Below, in pieces: positions 1 to 20,819 of a DNA stretch of 64,000 nt. The translations under genes and the position numbers were made by a program. Below the pieces are notes generated by a model that searched no databases, had not been told where the DNA came from, and worked only from the letters and a program-made list of their open reading frames with translations. The number at the start of each line of letters is the position of its first letter. Within the stretch, counting starts at the first letter, position 1. The stretch is from the NCBI RefSeq assembly GCF_964340395.1, contig NC_135555.1, forward strand, positions 7,170,431-7,234,430, given 5' to 3'. Origin of the DNA: Glandiceps talaboti. Lineage: Eukaryota; Hemichordata; Enteropneusta; Spengelidae.

Positions 1-2650
1 TACTACCATTACACTAAATCTTATCGACTGGCGCCACACAACGTCACATCTTTATTGTTTGGCAAGTATGTTAGCTACATTTTTATCTACTGACATGCCT
101 GCAATGGGTAAGTAAACGTTGTTACAATGTATGTGATTCGGTGATGATCTGCAGGACTATGGTAGCTCATGCACAGAAAGTGTAGCTAAACGAGAAGTCG
201 TTATCACAGTAAGAGTTTTGTTGAATTTTGTTTCAAGTCAACTGTCTTCCATAATGTAGTGCGGCCAACTATTACGGATGTGTAACAAGCATTCAAACTA
301 GTGACAAAAACAACAAAATAAAAATGAAAAGAAAATCTAACTAAACTTATACTACGGTATTCTAATAGATGACGATGAAGAATTTTTTTTGGAATTCAAA
401 TGACGATGGTGCTTTCTCGTCGGGCCCGTTATGTTATAACTTAGGGTGACTCTATTTTTTTTTATGTTTCTCATTACTTTTTCATATCATCTATGGGTTG
501 GTCGGTCGATTTTTAAAAAAAAAATTAAAAAATCTTTTAAAAAATCATCTTCTTCATGTTTCTCTAAATTCGCCCCTCTCCTTTTCCTCCTCTTTATCTT
601 CTTGTTATTGGATTCCTGGTAACAAACCCTTTCCCAGCTTCTCTACACAATTGGCATGTTCTCAGGCCCCCTGCTTGAATAATGATAACTTCCACCATGA
701 AAGAAATGCTCTGTTCGTGAACAAGAATCGTCGCCCGCAACCATGACTGTAGATGACGTCAACAGTCCAGACACTCGCTTATTCTTGCCAGAGATGACGC
801 TGTTCCAAAAAAAATATTAAGGGCTGACGAAAATAACATTTTATATTTTATTTTGATGTTGGAGCTGAAAATTTGGGTCAGTCGGGTAATGAGAAACAGG
901 GAAAAAATAGTGTCACATAAATAGTAACTGTAAAACGTACTTCCACTTTATTGTGTTAATGTAAACACATGCTTTAACTATAAACCATGCATGCACCTAA
1001 GATTTCCTTGTATCTTTCACAAAGAAACACTGCATTTGGTCTCTTTTACATATAAATCAGGTAGCACGTGCAAGTTTAGGAAAACATTAAAATATATTCA
1101 TGATCATTTTTGACAAATAATTTATTCAAAATAATCACCTAGATATGTATTAGTTTAAAAGGAACACCAAAAGTTAATTTCCTTGCTGTGGATAATTCTA
1201 GTTTCTTTCCGTGAATACCAGAGGTGATGGTCATACTCCAGTTATTTCTGTTTTTCAAATGGATACACACACAGAAATGGACACAGTGACTTGAACGTAA
1301 TTTGTATCCAATTTCTGAAATATACACTGTCGTCGCCGTTGGCCCCGGTACGTGCTATGACCCCGTGTTACTCGGGATGCAGTCTGCAACTTTATGGTTC
1401 CGTACTTCGCCGTTACGTTTAAAGGGCACAGTCTGTAACTTTGTGATTGTACACTATCCTTATACCGTATTGCAAATTTGCAATATCCAAAACAATGTCA
1501 TTTCATAGCTAATAACTTGTAGAGCACTAATCAGGTATTCAGATGATGTACTGGTATTTTGGTAAAAATTGCAGTCTTTGATCAATGTGATTAAAATCTA
1601 CTGTGGTGAAAGCGGCTAGATGCATTTATTTACCTCTATTTCCATAGTTTTGTGTGGTTTGTTTTGTTCTGGGTGGGAAGGCAGCGATCAACCAGGACAA
1701 AACAAACGATACAAAACGATGGAAATAGAGGTAAATAAAGGCATTTAGCCGCTTTCACCACATCAGATTTTAATCAGATTGGTCTTTGCAATTGATATAC
1801 ATCATTGTGGATACACGAACACATTTATCGCGTTGTGTCCCACATAGTTGTAAATATGTTTTATGTACTTGCGTTATGTACCTTTCATCCAAAAGAATGT
1901 AACCCCCTCCCTATTACAGACTGTGCCACTTTATTGCAAATGTCCAATGGTACCATGACAACATTGATTTACTTGAAATGGATTACGTCGCAGAATCACT
2001 TATTTTGTTCACAACACATCTTGAATAGTCATGGGCGTCGTTTTCACTGGAGAGACGAACAGTGATGAAATCGAAACTCACAGATCAGTCAAGGTGGTAT
2101 TGAACACAATAAGTGATTAATGTGTTTCGCACTTGGTAAGCCAGTCAATAAAATAGGTATCCTTTCACATTACAACTATTAGTGAATCAAAGCAAGTTAA
2201 TTATGGATGCCATTTTGTTCCTCCTAAGAGTGAACCCTAATGGAGGAGCGGAGACGCTTTGTCTATTTACATGTACTATCTGTGTTCTGTGTTCTTGGCA
2301 AATTGGGTTTTATGGTGTCACCTAATTATGATTCATGCAAATATATGCACGTGCTGTGAATACATTCTTTATCACTGCGAACGAACAAACTAATGCAAAG
2401 CATGGCTGCTTCCACTCATGCATTATTGGCATTTTCCCATCCACGAAAAATAGCTTTCAAAAAGACACCGACCTTTGAACAGTGACGTATAACATTCTTG
2501 GCTCTAAAAAATTCTGAAAATGGACAATTGCAATGCAGAATTGACTACCATGCTTTCAATATGATGATCACAACAACGTATAAATATAAGAGATGTTTTG
2601 ACACTAATACGTGTATGTTAGCATTTATCAAAAAATCAACATCATCACTT
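1..2650. other. Non-coding region left of the Neto-like gene
   Basis: Probable 3' flank or untranslated region of the Neto-like gene. Apart from the palindrome at 1568-1796, no gene, RNA or conserved motif was recognised. Short open frames here have no splice or family support. Confidence 0.5.
1568..1796. repeat. Palindrome, about 105-bp arms
   Basis: GTGGTGAAAGCGGCTA on the left is mirrored by TAGCCGCTTTCACCAC on the right, and TTTACCTCTATTTCCAT by ATGGAAATAGAGGTAAA. The loop is about 20 bp near 1685. Arms stay similar out to the TTGATC/GATCAA-like ends. Confidence 0.85.
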
Positions 2651-9754
<7,104 letters not shown>

Positions 9755-10041
9755 TACTGTTCTTCGTGAAAAAAACAAAGTAGACTCGCCCCCTTATTGT
9801 TTGTATCCCGTGCACTAATCTATGATAAACATAGGGTTAGCAACATTCAAGTCAGTCTCTCCGTACATCAAGGCATCCCGACACACAACAGTACTGTGGG
9901 TATATGCAACTATGAATACGACTCCTCTTGGCGTGAACTATTCCGTGTTTGACCCAGCTGACCCCCTCGCCAGTATAACGCCCGCTCTGACTTGATCTTG
10001 AGGAAAGCAAAATGTTGCTAAGCTTATTCAGTGCAACGTAC

Positions 10042-10237
10042 AGTTGGAAGAATTTGATACGAATGTAGGAAGTGTTTGTTGTCATTCTATATCCGAGTGG
10101 AACTGCTATTCTTGGCCACACTGTACTGTCGTTATATCCAATCAAGTCATCGAGGCCATCAAATAGAAAGCTTTCTCCATACTGCGTGCAGACGCTGTGT
10201 AAAGAATGTGGGCATTTCAAAGCAACTGACGCATTTG
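10042..10237 (-). pseudogene. Possible orphan CUB-like exon
   Basis: Between a CTGTCTTACAG acceptor and a GTACGT donor (phase 1 to 2) the frame is open for 64 codons. It resembles the second half of a CUB domain: a cysteine, YGESFLFDGLDD, and TNTSYIRIKFF. The CG motif is missing. The open frame continues past the donor to a stop at 9852. It lies 288 bp upstream of the Neto-like start codon. It may be a relic of a duplicated CUB gene, or chance. Confidence 0.35.
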
Positions 10238-10754
10238 CTGTAAGACAGTAATTGCATGCAACCTTGTTCCTCGTTATTCCATGTCAATAAAAGGATGAAG
10301 GTATACAGAAAGTGGAACATATTAATTTGTTTTCCGGTCTATCTATACATTGCCATGATCATACAACATACGGTAGTACGGTGTCACTTCTGATAACACA
10401 ATAAGTGAATTTGTTTATTAACAGTATTGGTACCATATGCGTCAACACCGCCAAATAAAAAAGTAATTTGGACATACGCAATCCTCTAAAATTAACCCAT
10501 AAAAGTGTATTTGCTTTTCTGAATCAGGTTTGTCTTAATCTTAATTGAAGAAAACGGAAGTCCATTAATAATGCCACAGCAGTAATATTTCAACCGGGCT
10601 GGAAGTATTCCAATCTTGACGAAAACAAGTCTTCGCAAAAGACTCAATCCCCCATATACCTTACCCTATATACTTTGATTTAATAGTAATTAGTAACAAT
10701 GCATTAAGAGTTTTTTACTAATAAGTGACTGCGATATATGCATTAAATTGCTGA

Positions 10755-11135
10755 ATTTCGATAATTGACCCTGAACGTTAAGGCAAGGTCAAAGGTCAAG
10801 GTTTTACCAAATAACACGGGGATAGACACTTGAATGGCGTCTCTGTATTAATAATGTTTAAGATATGCAACAAATCATGATTGTTCACTACGAATATTGC
10901 CATTATTCAGAGAAATATTATATGAGCTTGTGCTCATGTCACTTTTTAGTTACTGAATGGAGGCCATATTTGGAGTAAGAAATCAATATATAACTGCATA
11001 ACTCAAAAACTTGAATACATAGGGAATCCATTCAAGTGCCTACACCCTAATCTCAGGTGCAACGTTCTTTAAACACGTTGACCTTTGACCTTGACCTTCA
11101 GTATCAATTATTAAAATCGAGCTAATTAGTACATA
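10755..11135. repeat. Inverted repeat with nuclear-receptor-type half sites
   Basis: Left arm carries AAGGTCAAAGGTCAAGG near 10785, right arm the complement TTGACCTTTGACCTTGACC near 11079. Each arm then has a matching stretch with ACTTGAATGG. A further diverged copy in plus orientation lies at about 11215-11360. The AGGTCA copies are spaced by one base (DR1 form). Confidence 0.65.
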
Positions 11136-12271
11136 CTGCAGGCAGTCTGTAGCATTTCACCTGTGAACATGGTTTGAGAGAAATTGGCAACAATAAATAC
11201 TACAAAGTGGCTGAGATTTTGTTAATTGATCTTGAAGGTCATGGTCAAAAATCAATATCCTAAATAAAGCTTGCACTTGATAACAAGGCAGGCAGGGGTA
11301 GACACTTGAATGGAGTCTCTAGACATTACAGTTTTCAAAGTTATGCTGCTAATATCGATTTTTCTATAAATATGGCCAGCATTCGTAAGAAATAGTGACG
11401 TATATATGTCACATATTACATTTCATCTTTGTGCCAGGTTCAAAAGAAATCAGATATTGCCTGCTCGAGAAATGATGTATTATGGACAGACGGACGGACA
11501 GGAAGACGGATGGAGTCCATTGTAATAGCCCCCTCCCTCCATGGCCAGAGGACTGAAATGAAGAGATCTGGAAGAAAAAATAAAGTGGCTTACAATATCT
11601 AAATGTGAAAACTGTGAAAATGCTTAATATAGTATAGTGGTGCAAAAGAATTAAACTTTAATAGCAAAAAGATCCACAAATATTTATGTGTATATAGCCT
11701 ACTATTTTAGTGTGTCATAAATCATGCTCTACTAATAAACATTAATACAACATAATCATTCTAGACGCCATTGTTGCAGATATCCACTAAGCGAACTCTG
11801 GCTTAGAGTATCAAATGACGATAGTCAATGAAGAAATTTCAATGTTTTGTGTTTAAATATATATGTAAATATGGCAGGTTATCGAAGTTGGGATTCACTC
11901 CTGTCAATTTTACTTCCCTTACCTGAACCTTTAAGACAATCTGTATTCTGAACACAGTAAAACAGCTATATCCCTAAGTACCATTACTAAAACACTTGAG
12001 GCATTCAGAGTATTTCGATAAATAATGTAAAGTTGCTTTTTAGTTTCATTCACATAACATTACATTCACACTATCTAGAACATATTTACAATGGTGTTCT
12101 TCGATGACAAGGTCTGGAAACGCATTGTACGCTATCCCCTAGACTCATAAATAATCGTTCGAAGCTCTACATCACGTGTTTGTAAATTTTATTTCCAACT
12201 ATATTATGTAACAAAGACAATGTGAACATATTAGAATGCCAGTATGGTGAAAACGTTTAAACTCATGTATA

Positions 12272-12272
<1 letters not shown>

Positions 12273-12344
<72 letters not shown>
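12273..12344 (+). repeat. (TG)n microsatellite
   Basis: Uninterrupted TG dinucleotide run of about 72 bp. Confidence 0.97.
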
Positions 12345-12347
<3 letters not shown>

Positions 12348-12611
12348 GAAATTTAATTGCGGAATGAAAAGGTACACGTGTAGTAGTCGAACTCACGTCC
12401 CTTGTGGTGTGGTCTGTCCAGCTGAGATAACTGTTACAGTGGTAGATTCATGTGTCGTCCTGGTTATATCTATTCCTCGACAGGTGAGAAGCCATGGGGC
12501 AGATGGTCAGAGCAATCACACTAGAATTCTGGTGACTCCTACAGCTTGTCACTTTTCTTTCCTCAAGTAAGTTCATTTCATTCAAAAAAAATATTTCGGT
12601 CAGTTTTTTTC

Positions 12612-12618
<7 letters not shown>

Positions 12619-12701
<83 letters not shown>

Positions 12702-12732
12702 CCTCAGATGACTGATAAAATTGGGTTTGTTA

Positions 12733-12813
<81 letters not shown>

Positions 12814-12830
12814 CATCATCATCATCATAC
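12619..12830 (+). repeat. Two (AT)n microsatellites and a short (ATC)n
   Basis: AT runs at about 12619-12698 and 12735-12810 separated by a 36-bp unique spacer, ending in ATC triplets. Confidence 0.95.
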
Positions 12831-13682
12831 TACGCTGTTTCACTGTTTTTATATTGGAAAGACAGGGTTTCGATGATAATATATCTTAAGCTTTAATTTG
12901 TTTCCCCAAAGGTTCACTAGGTTTAATAACGTTTAATGCCTTTTGTAATTTTAGTGGTAATTAACTATGTACGTGTGTGGAGTCTTGGTTCAGCAGCAGT
13001 ATTCCTAGTAATGCGTTATGTCGAATCATCACTAAATCATAGCAGCAAATGGAATTTGGATTAGCAGTCTGGCAGCTACATGCATGTTTACCAAATAATT
13101 CTTGTATATCGTCACCATTGAAGTAACAGTTACATCACATATACAATATTGCCCAAGGAAAATCATTCCACTACGAGACAGAACCGATTACGTATTTATT
13201 TACGAGACATTAGCAGTAGTGCTGAAAGGCAGTTCAAATATCTCTGTGATCATTTACGCACTATATTGTAATTTAGTGGCATAACGACCAACTGATATCA
13301 TTTCCGTGAGTTATGTGTTTGCATATTTGGACGCTTTTGATAATTCAACGGAGCTATCAACTGTCTCAATCCGATCATGAATCACGTATGAATAAGCCTT
13401 GTAATGATAATGATAGTGGAAAAATACAAGCAATCGAGATCTTCTCGCTGTATTATTAAACGCTCTGTGCATATAAAACCGTGCTTTCCCATACGAAATG
13501 ATCGAGTTGCAGGTAACCAGGTCAATTCAATATGTTTTAATGACTTTTCGTTAGATGAGCATATTTCGCAAATTAAACTAAAGTGTGTTTCCACGGCTGG
13601 CTCTTACAATAATCGAGTTATCAGTATTTTCCACATGTAAACGTTCGTATACGCTAGAATGGTAAGTCAATGGGTAGCTTAC

Positions 13683-13828
13683 ATACTCTATCACGTTAAA
13701 ATGTTTCAAGACCTCTTTCAATGGCACCTGAACAAGACACTGACTAGAATCTCCCGTATAACATTTCCCAGTGTCTTTCTTGAAATTAGAGCAAGGCATT
13801 TCTTTTATAAAGTGCATTGCATTACCTG
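13683..13828 (-). pseudogene. Possible orphan exon, cysteine-bearing
   Basis: Acceptor GCTGTCACAG and donor GTAAGC bound 48 open codons (phase 1 to 0) with four cysteines in CSNFKKDTGKC and SSQCLVQVPLKEVL. The spacing is loosely like the first half of a CUB domain. Its phase does not fit the candidate exon at 10.2 kb, so the two are not shown to belong together. Function unknown. Confidence 0.25.
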
Positions 13829-16466
13829 CTGTGACAGCGAGCACTTTTCCCAATTATGCTACATCTCTTGGACGACTACGGAGATATTCTTCAAAAGTGA
13901 GTGGGTAGTGTGGGCAAAATCATTAAGAGTTTACGCAGCATGGTTCCAGTAAGTCGTCGACTACCATGAAGACGAGTCTTCTACTTTGAAGATATATACC
14001 CAAACACGAGTGTACTGTTAATATTTGTCAAAATAAGATCCTACAATTACCATGCAATCTAGCTCGGTTCATGACATCCTATATAAAAGTTTCGACTCAT
14101 ACCATTAAGTGATGACCCGTGTAACATTTTTTTCTCTAAAATAATGTGAGTAGACATCTGAACGATGTCTCGTAGGAAACGCAAATTTCAAGGCATAAGA
14201 TCACTTTTTCAACAGAAATGTTGCTTCGAATAGCCTGGGCGCCACACGTCTGAATTGTGTTTTATAGTGCAATACTTCAAAAGTTATTATTAAGTAGTAA
14301 ATTACCAATTATGTCAAGGACAGTTTAGTTTAGAGCTTATATTTGATAAATTACTGAAGACCTGTCTACAAAACCCTAAACTTACTGTACAATTACAATT
14401 AGCACTTAGGGACGAAAGGTCAACGTTAAAGGTCGGTGTCTGACTTGAGAGCTTACCCCTAATAATGTGGGTGTAGACGCTTGGGTGGTGTCCCCATATA
14501 CAATATTTTCATGCTGTGCAAAGTTTTACTTGACCTTAAGGACATAGGTCGAAATAAAAGATTCAGGTATCCAAAGAAAGCTTACCTCTGAATATGATAT
14601 CCGTGAGACAATTGAACGACTAGACGTTCTCTTTATAAAAGTTGATTTATGGCCCAAACCAATCATTTTATATAATAAAATGTATGGCCATAATGACCAA
14701 AGTTGCTAAACAAAGCTACTTGCACATGTCCTCTATAGAGTCTTAGATATGTGCCAGGTAATTGGTTGATACTGAGCTGTGGGAAGAGGTCGGAAACTCG
14801 GACATGGCTCATGTTGTATACCCTGTGGTTGGCTGTGTGGCCTATTAAACTATTCATAACTCTTGAGTCATACAGAACTTTAAGAGCTTTACGTTCTTCG
14901 AGGAGTATCTTAACGTGAAGCAGATTTGAGCGTCGATCACCTGTGCCAAACCCTTCCACAGTCATTTCATACGAACACAAAGTCTGCTATTACGTTTGAT
15001 ACATTTTCCGTAGTATCGTAATTCTTGTGGGCATCCCAGTTTACTACAAAACCAATCTATACGACTCAATAGCTTAGAATGAAAATTCAATGTCTTTCGT
15101 TTGGACATAGAAAACATGTCAGAACAACACACTTTTTTAAAAAGAAAGAAAGAATACTTCAGGGAAAACCCTTTCTTTCCAATGGTTTCATCGAGATGAC
15201 GAGAGACGGTAAGCTACCAATTAATGACTTCCATGCAATTGCTATCTCGGCAATTATGCCCACACATACGCTTGTAAGACAGGGATTTCTCATTATCCCC
15301 TACAAGACGTGATAGTCATATGTGTCTCAGACTACTAAAATTAGTTCAATAAACTGATCACAACCGTATGCTTACTACTTTCTTTTCCTCTCATGTAGTT
15401 AATCACAGTGCTTACAGCTTTACGAAGCTAACCTTAATCCCTCGCTGAGATTAGGTCACTTCCTTGTGAAGATCTTTGGTCGAACACGTCTCCGTACTTT
15501 AACTGCATCTGTATCATTGTGTTGTATAAGAAAATGGTCGTTAATGTCGTTACAGGTTGTATTAAAGGGAAAGGGTGTCATACGAATTCATTATGTTACT
15601 AATAACTTGGATGTTAAAAGTGTGTTCATTCACTTTCACTTATCATTGCCTAGTTGGCAACATTCCGAACTAAGGCGGAAGTTACGTACGGCCATGCCAG
15701 GGAACTTCCGTTAAAATATAGTCTAAAGCTTGTATTGTTATAAAATTAGAATAACGATGGAAATAGTTGACAACAAATTTAATGGAAGTTGCTGAGGAAG
15801 GCCCTACCCCACTTCCGCCTCCGTGCTGATCACCAGTTGAAGTACTTTGAACTGTAGGCACATTTAAATTTGAGACAAGGCTTTCGAAACAAGTTCACAC
15901 ACCTCAACTCATAACCCTGGGATATAGCATATTCTGTATGAAAGCATATTTTAGGCCCTTCACATAAATTACAAAGACTGTAACTTTGGATAACACAGGC
16001 TGCATGTGTTTTTGTTGTCAAGGTACAACATATGGTTGGTGCCTTGAAACCTTATGTACACCCCACACATTTAACAGTTTAGTAAAATGTTTGTAGGTAC
16101 GGTTACGCAATGAAAAGGTTAAGATATCAACTTTCAGGTTTGAAAGGATTAATTTCTCTTTCAAGCTTCTTTAAAATAAACCACAGATTTTTGTTCCAAC
16201 ACTCATTGTTGAAATGAAAAAAATATGAGCTTTAGCTATCAAATATGATGTACCCCTTAGTTGGAAAATTAATTATATGAAACTATATACTAAATTTGAC
16301 TTTGCGTACTTAAGATATATGCCTAATTACTAAAAACCATTACTTACACAAATGACTAATTAATGTTCATTACCAAAATCTAATCAGCTCTTGCAATTAC
16401 CATATGAAAGATATGTAGCAAGGTTTATTAGGATTGATACAGTAGGTTTTGAGATATCGTGTCCAC

Positions 16467-16484
16467 AGACACAGACAGACAGAC

Positions 16485-16558
<74 letters not shown>

Positions 16559-16559
16559 G
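16467..16559 (+). repeat. (ACAG)n microsatellite
   Basis: About 22 ACAG units, the first few imperfect. Confidence 0.97.
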
Positions 16560-19017
16560 TATAACATTACCTCAGTCTCCTTATGGGAGGTAAAAATTGT
16601 AAACCTTTCTCATAAGGTATTAATCCCTATTAGCTCTAACAATTTAGAAAATTAAAGTTAAAATTAATCATAATATCAAACATTCAAATCCAGTATTTGT
16701 TATGTTCTGAAATTGTCAGACTTTAAATCATAGCCGGGATTGTCGTGTATGATCCAAAATTAAATAAAGGTATGGCTAGCATAACATAAATATTCTCGAG
16801 GGGGAAAGGTTCGCTCAGAGAACAGACGCGTTTGTTATCTGAGAGAAAGGGATTTATTAGTAGAGAGAAAGGGGATATATCATTTCACATTCGCCCTTTT
16901 GGATTTAGACATGTATGTGTTTCAAAGGGGCTTATTTATTCATATTACATGTGTTGCTCTTCTTCTTCTTGTTAAGAAAATGAAAATAGACACTAAAAGT
17001 GAGTACATCACACTCATGCTGACAAAGTATAAAAATTGATAAAGAATCTCGTCCTCGAAGTGGGATTTTACATGAAATGTCACTTCAATTATTCTCGTCT
17101 GGATATGTTCGCGGATAATCCAGACACATCTCAAGTGTTCTCCCGGAGAATGAGGACTGAGATCAAAGATAAGATGCAAATCTTTGACACTGCAAAAATA
17201 AAGATCTGGTAATTTTGGGGTGGTTTTTTTAAAGAGAAAATTGCTAATCCAAGTGAAAATAATATAGGCTGAAATAATAACTTCTTGCTAACGTGAAAAT
17301 TACGTATAATAAAAAGTGCAACCACTTAAGTGAAAAGACTACTGTGAATTTAAACAAGCATGTAATCAAGCATGGAAAACATCGATGCACTTATTCTCTT
17401 TGGCAATTTAACCATTATTTTTCAGTTTTTCATCTAAAGTGCATTTTCTTCGGCTATTTGAACAGTACCCTCATCTAAAACATTGTGCTTTGTGCTGACA
17501 TGCTTTTTTACATGTCATATGGAAGTCGTGACGTTGGAAATTAATCAAATAATATTTAGGTTATGAACTTTGATATGCATTAGCGATATTACATAGTCAT
17601 GACACCTTAAATGAACAAATGCATATAGCTTCTTCGTGAACCTTGAGTTTGGAAATACGCTGCAGTCTAACGTAGCACATTAAGATCACATCGAATTATG
17701 ATAAGGCCGTACAACGTTTTAATGGTTGTAGGGTTTTTAAGGTTATTTTTCCTCAAGACGATGACAAATTCTGTCTTCTGGAGGAATTCTGATAGTATTC
17801 TACAGATGGTGTTAACCTCTGAATGTGATCTGTATAATACATCAAACCATACTAGTTCAAATTTGGTGTTCAATTCTCATTTCCACTATCCAATTTCTCA
17901 TTTGATGTAGTATGATTCGAAAATTAGCCAAGGTATGATAAATTGCACGAGGCTATCTTATCTACGTAAGGTCTCACACAATGTAACTTGGGAATACCGT
18001 AAGACTGTAAATCAAACAAGAATTGCTCCGCGGTATACATCTTTCTTAGTCTCTTGTGTCCCATCAAGTGATGTGTATGTACATATCACATCAAACTGTC
18101 TACGAAGAATGACCTTATAAGATTTGTGACAGATATATTGATGACCTTTTAGTTCGCTCGAGATTTGTCAAAAAGATACCAGAATCAATCAACACACAAA
18201 TAACATACATAATGATATCCTACATACACAATGTGAATGTAAAAATGTTATCTGTGAAACAGTTTTTACATTTGAAATCTTGCATTGATACTCTAGTTTA
18301 TACTTGAAAACATATGTAAGCAGTAGTGGCCATGACTCGGTTAGCAAGGTTGTCACACTGTTGATGTAAAACTAGATGCGCGACAAGCGACATTTCAGGT
18401 TAACGTACAATTGTGACGTCATCTCCAGTTGCCGTCAAAGATGGAAGCGAAGTGTTCTTGATTGTAAACTCGCACCTATTAAACACAATTGTTCAGGAAA
18501 AGTTAGATTCAGTCGGGTTTTTTACACCAAATGTGTATGTGTTGTTTAGTCAGTTTGTAATAAAGTACAACCTCGACAGACGAAAGAGCCAAATGAATGA
18601 ATTTAACACAACAAACACATGTATTGTTTAGGGGGGGATGTTTCTGGTCAGCGTGCGCATCACTTTAAAAAAAACCCGTTTAGGTCTTTTTTTCTTCTAG
18701 ATCGAGGGGAAACAAAAAAAATAACCATACCTCCCTACTTCAGTGAAGACAACCGCAGAGCCAGTCATGAACAAGCAAATGACATCTGCTTCATATACAC
18801 ACTTGCTGTAAGTACTAAATAAAAAGAACAGTAACTGCCATAAATAGTAGACTGACTGGAAAAAAAATATCCCGTCGTCGCACCATAATTAGACAAACTG
18901 TCCTGACCAGAAACATTTCACATATTCATATAAGTATAAGTGTGTCACTGGAGAAACAGTGATCGATGCAATATTAGTAGCAGAGCATAATTTTATAGAC
19001 TTAATTAAAAAAATAAG

Positions 19018-19835
19018 GGTCAGGGGTAGGATAGAGACGGAAGTCAAATATCTAAACGTTACAATGAAATCACATACTATAACCGGGAATCATCTCCAAA
19101 AAACCTGTAAGTCACACACCAGTTTTCTCTGATTCACCATGTGGGGGCGCAATCGACAGGAAGTCCTTTGCTAGTGAGTGTTAGTTTTCTTTTGAAAATA
19201 GCATTCAATTACAGATTTGATGTCGTACACTTGTTCTATTCAGTGTCAAAATACATAGAGAGTGTCCACGACAAAAATCATTGCTAGATTCAAGTTTATT
19301 TGAAGAAAGACGAATTCTAAAAAAAAATTGTGGGCCCAACATGTACTGTACTGGAGTGTATGTGTATGCATAGTAGTAGTACTACTTGTAGGAATGTCCC
19401 TGGTGATATTTCGTTTTCGTTTAAGATATTGGTCAAATATGAAAACAGTATCACCAAGTGCATTCTACTAGTACTATGTGTACCATGCACATGCAATGAC
19501 CATGTGCACTCCAGCACGGTACTACAATTTTTATTTCCTTTTTCTTCAAAATAGGCTTGAACCTAGAAATGTTTTGTCACTGATACTCTCCATGTATTTT
19601 GATATTGGATAGGACACGTTTAAGATATCAAATCTAAATCTAAATCTGTTTTTCGGAATTTACACAAGCCTTCCCTTCGATGGATGTCGCCATTTTGGAA
19701 AGTTGTGCCCTCACGTGGAAATTTAGAGAAAGTGGTTTGTGGTTTTTAGGGTATAATTTCTGGTCTTAGTATATGATTCAATGATTCAATTGTTTCAAAA
19801 TTTGACTCCCGTCTCTATCCTACTCCTGAGGATGT
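19018..19835. repeat. Long imperfect palindrome, about 400-bp arms
   Basis: The left arm contains TAGGATAGAGACGG, TCAAAATACATAGAGAGT and AAAATTGTGGG. The right arm carries their complements in reverse order (CCGTCTCTATCCTA, ACTCTCCATGTATTTTGA, TACAATTTT). Identity by eye is roughly 70%. The centre is near 19420. No coding sequence is visible; a foldback or hairpin element is likely. Confidence 0.7.
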
Positions 19836-19916
19836 TATAAGTTGTTACTCAGCCTGATGATGATTGTTGAGGAAGTTTGAAACTCTGAGTAACGATTTAC
19901 AACATTCTTATTCTTT

Positions 19917-20035
<119 letters not shown>

Positions 20036-20039
20036 ACAT

Positions 20040-20168
20040 GGGATCAAGCAAGATACATGGGAGCCACTGCACAGTGTTTCACGCTGTTGCGATCATCAGA
20101 CAACTGATGATCGCAACTGCGTGAAACACTGTGTAACGGCTCGTGTATATCTTGATTGATCCTGTGTT
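20040..20168. repeat. Palindrome (about 60-bp arms) beside (CT)n, hammerhead-like core
   Basis: Arms 20041-20100 and 20104-20165 are imperfect reverse complements. The plus strand at 20104-20135 reads CTGATGA, a stem II of CGC/GCG, GAA, then ACA-CTG-TGT-A, the same core and short stem III as the other hammerhead-like loci. A matching stem I is absent. Confidence 0.75.
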
Positions 20169-20734
20169 ATTTATGCCGCTCTACATACATATATATTGAG
20201 CACTGTTTACAAATTACAGACATTTTACATATACTGAGAGTGTATATATAACATATATATCAAACTGTAGAATTTGAAATTGTCGGGAATGTATTCAAAT
20301 TACAATGCTTATGATGAACAAATACGGTAGTGTTCTAAATATCTGAGCCAGATCTATGTTTAGACAAAACATTACGTCTTTATACTGAATTGTAAATTGA
20401 ATATCTAGGGTCAGAGGTCCAAGATACAAGGTTACCATGCTTCATCACTACTTTTAAAGATCATATCAAAACAAGTCATCATAGCTTAGCAATATTAGTC
20501 ATCAATATGACATGCTATGAAGCCTACTGTTTTCAGATATGAAGATCAACTCAAGCTTTGAGCTGATATCATATAGGTTGTTATAAAATAGATACTGTGA
20601 TTGCCTTACTATAAATACAATATTTGATAAGACAAATTGCTGTTTGGCATTCGGATTGAAAGTACTTTCAACGAAACAAGCGATAAACCACCCACGTGTG
20701 TGCGTGGGTGGGTGGAAGGTATTAAAAATCCAAT

Positions 20735-20738
<4 letters not shown>

Positions 20739-20817
<79 letters not shown>
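20739..20817 (+). repeat. (AG)n microsatellite
   Basis: Pure AG run of about 78 bp, preceded by a CCACCCACG...CGTGGGTGG hairpin. Confidence 0.97.

Positions 20818-20819
<2 letters not shown>

Noticed and set aside
14663-14980. 105-codon minus-strand frame
   Set aside because: No signal, domain, splice site or neighbouring exon supports it, and repeats with AAGGTC words surround it.
15466-15714. 82-codon plus-strand frame
   Set aside because: No motif or splice context; consistent with chance in intergenic DNA.
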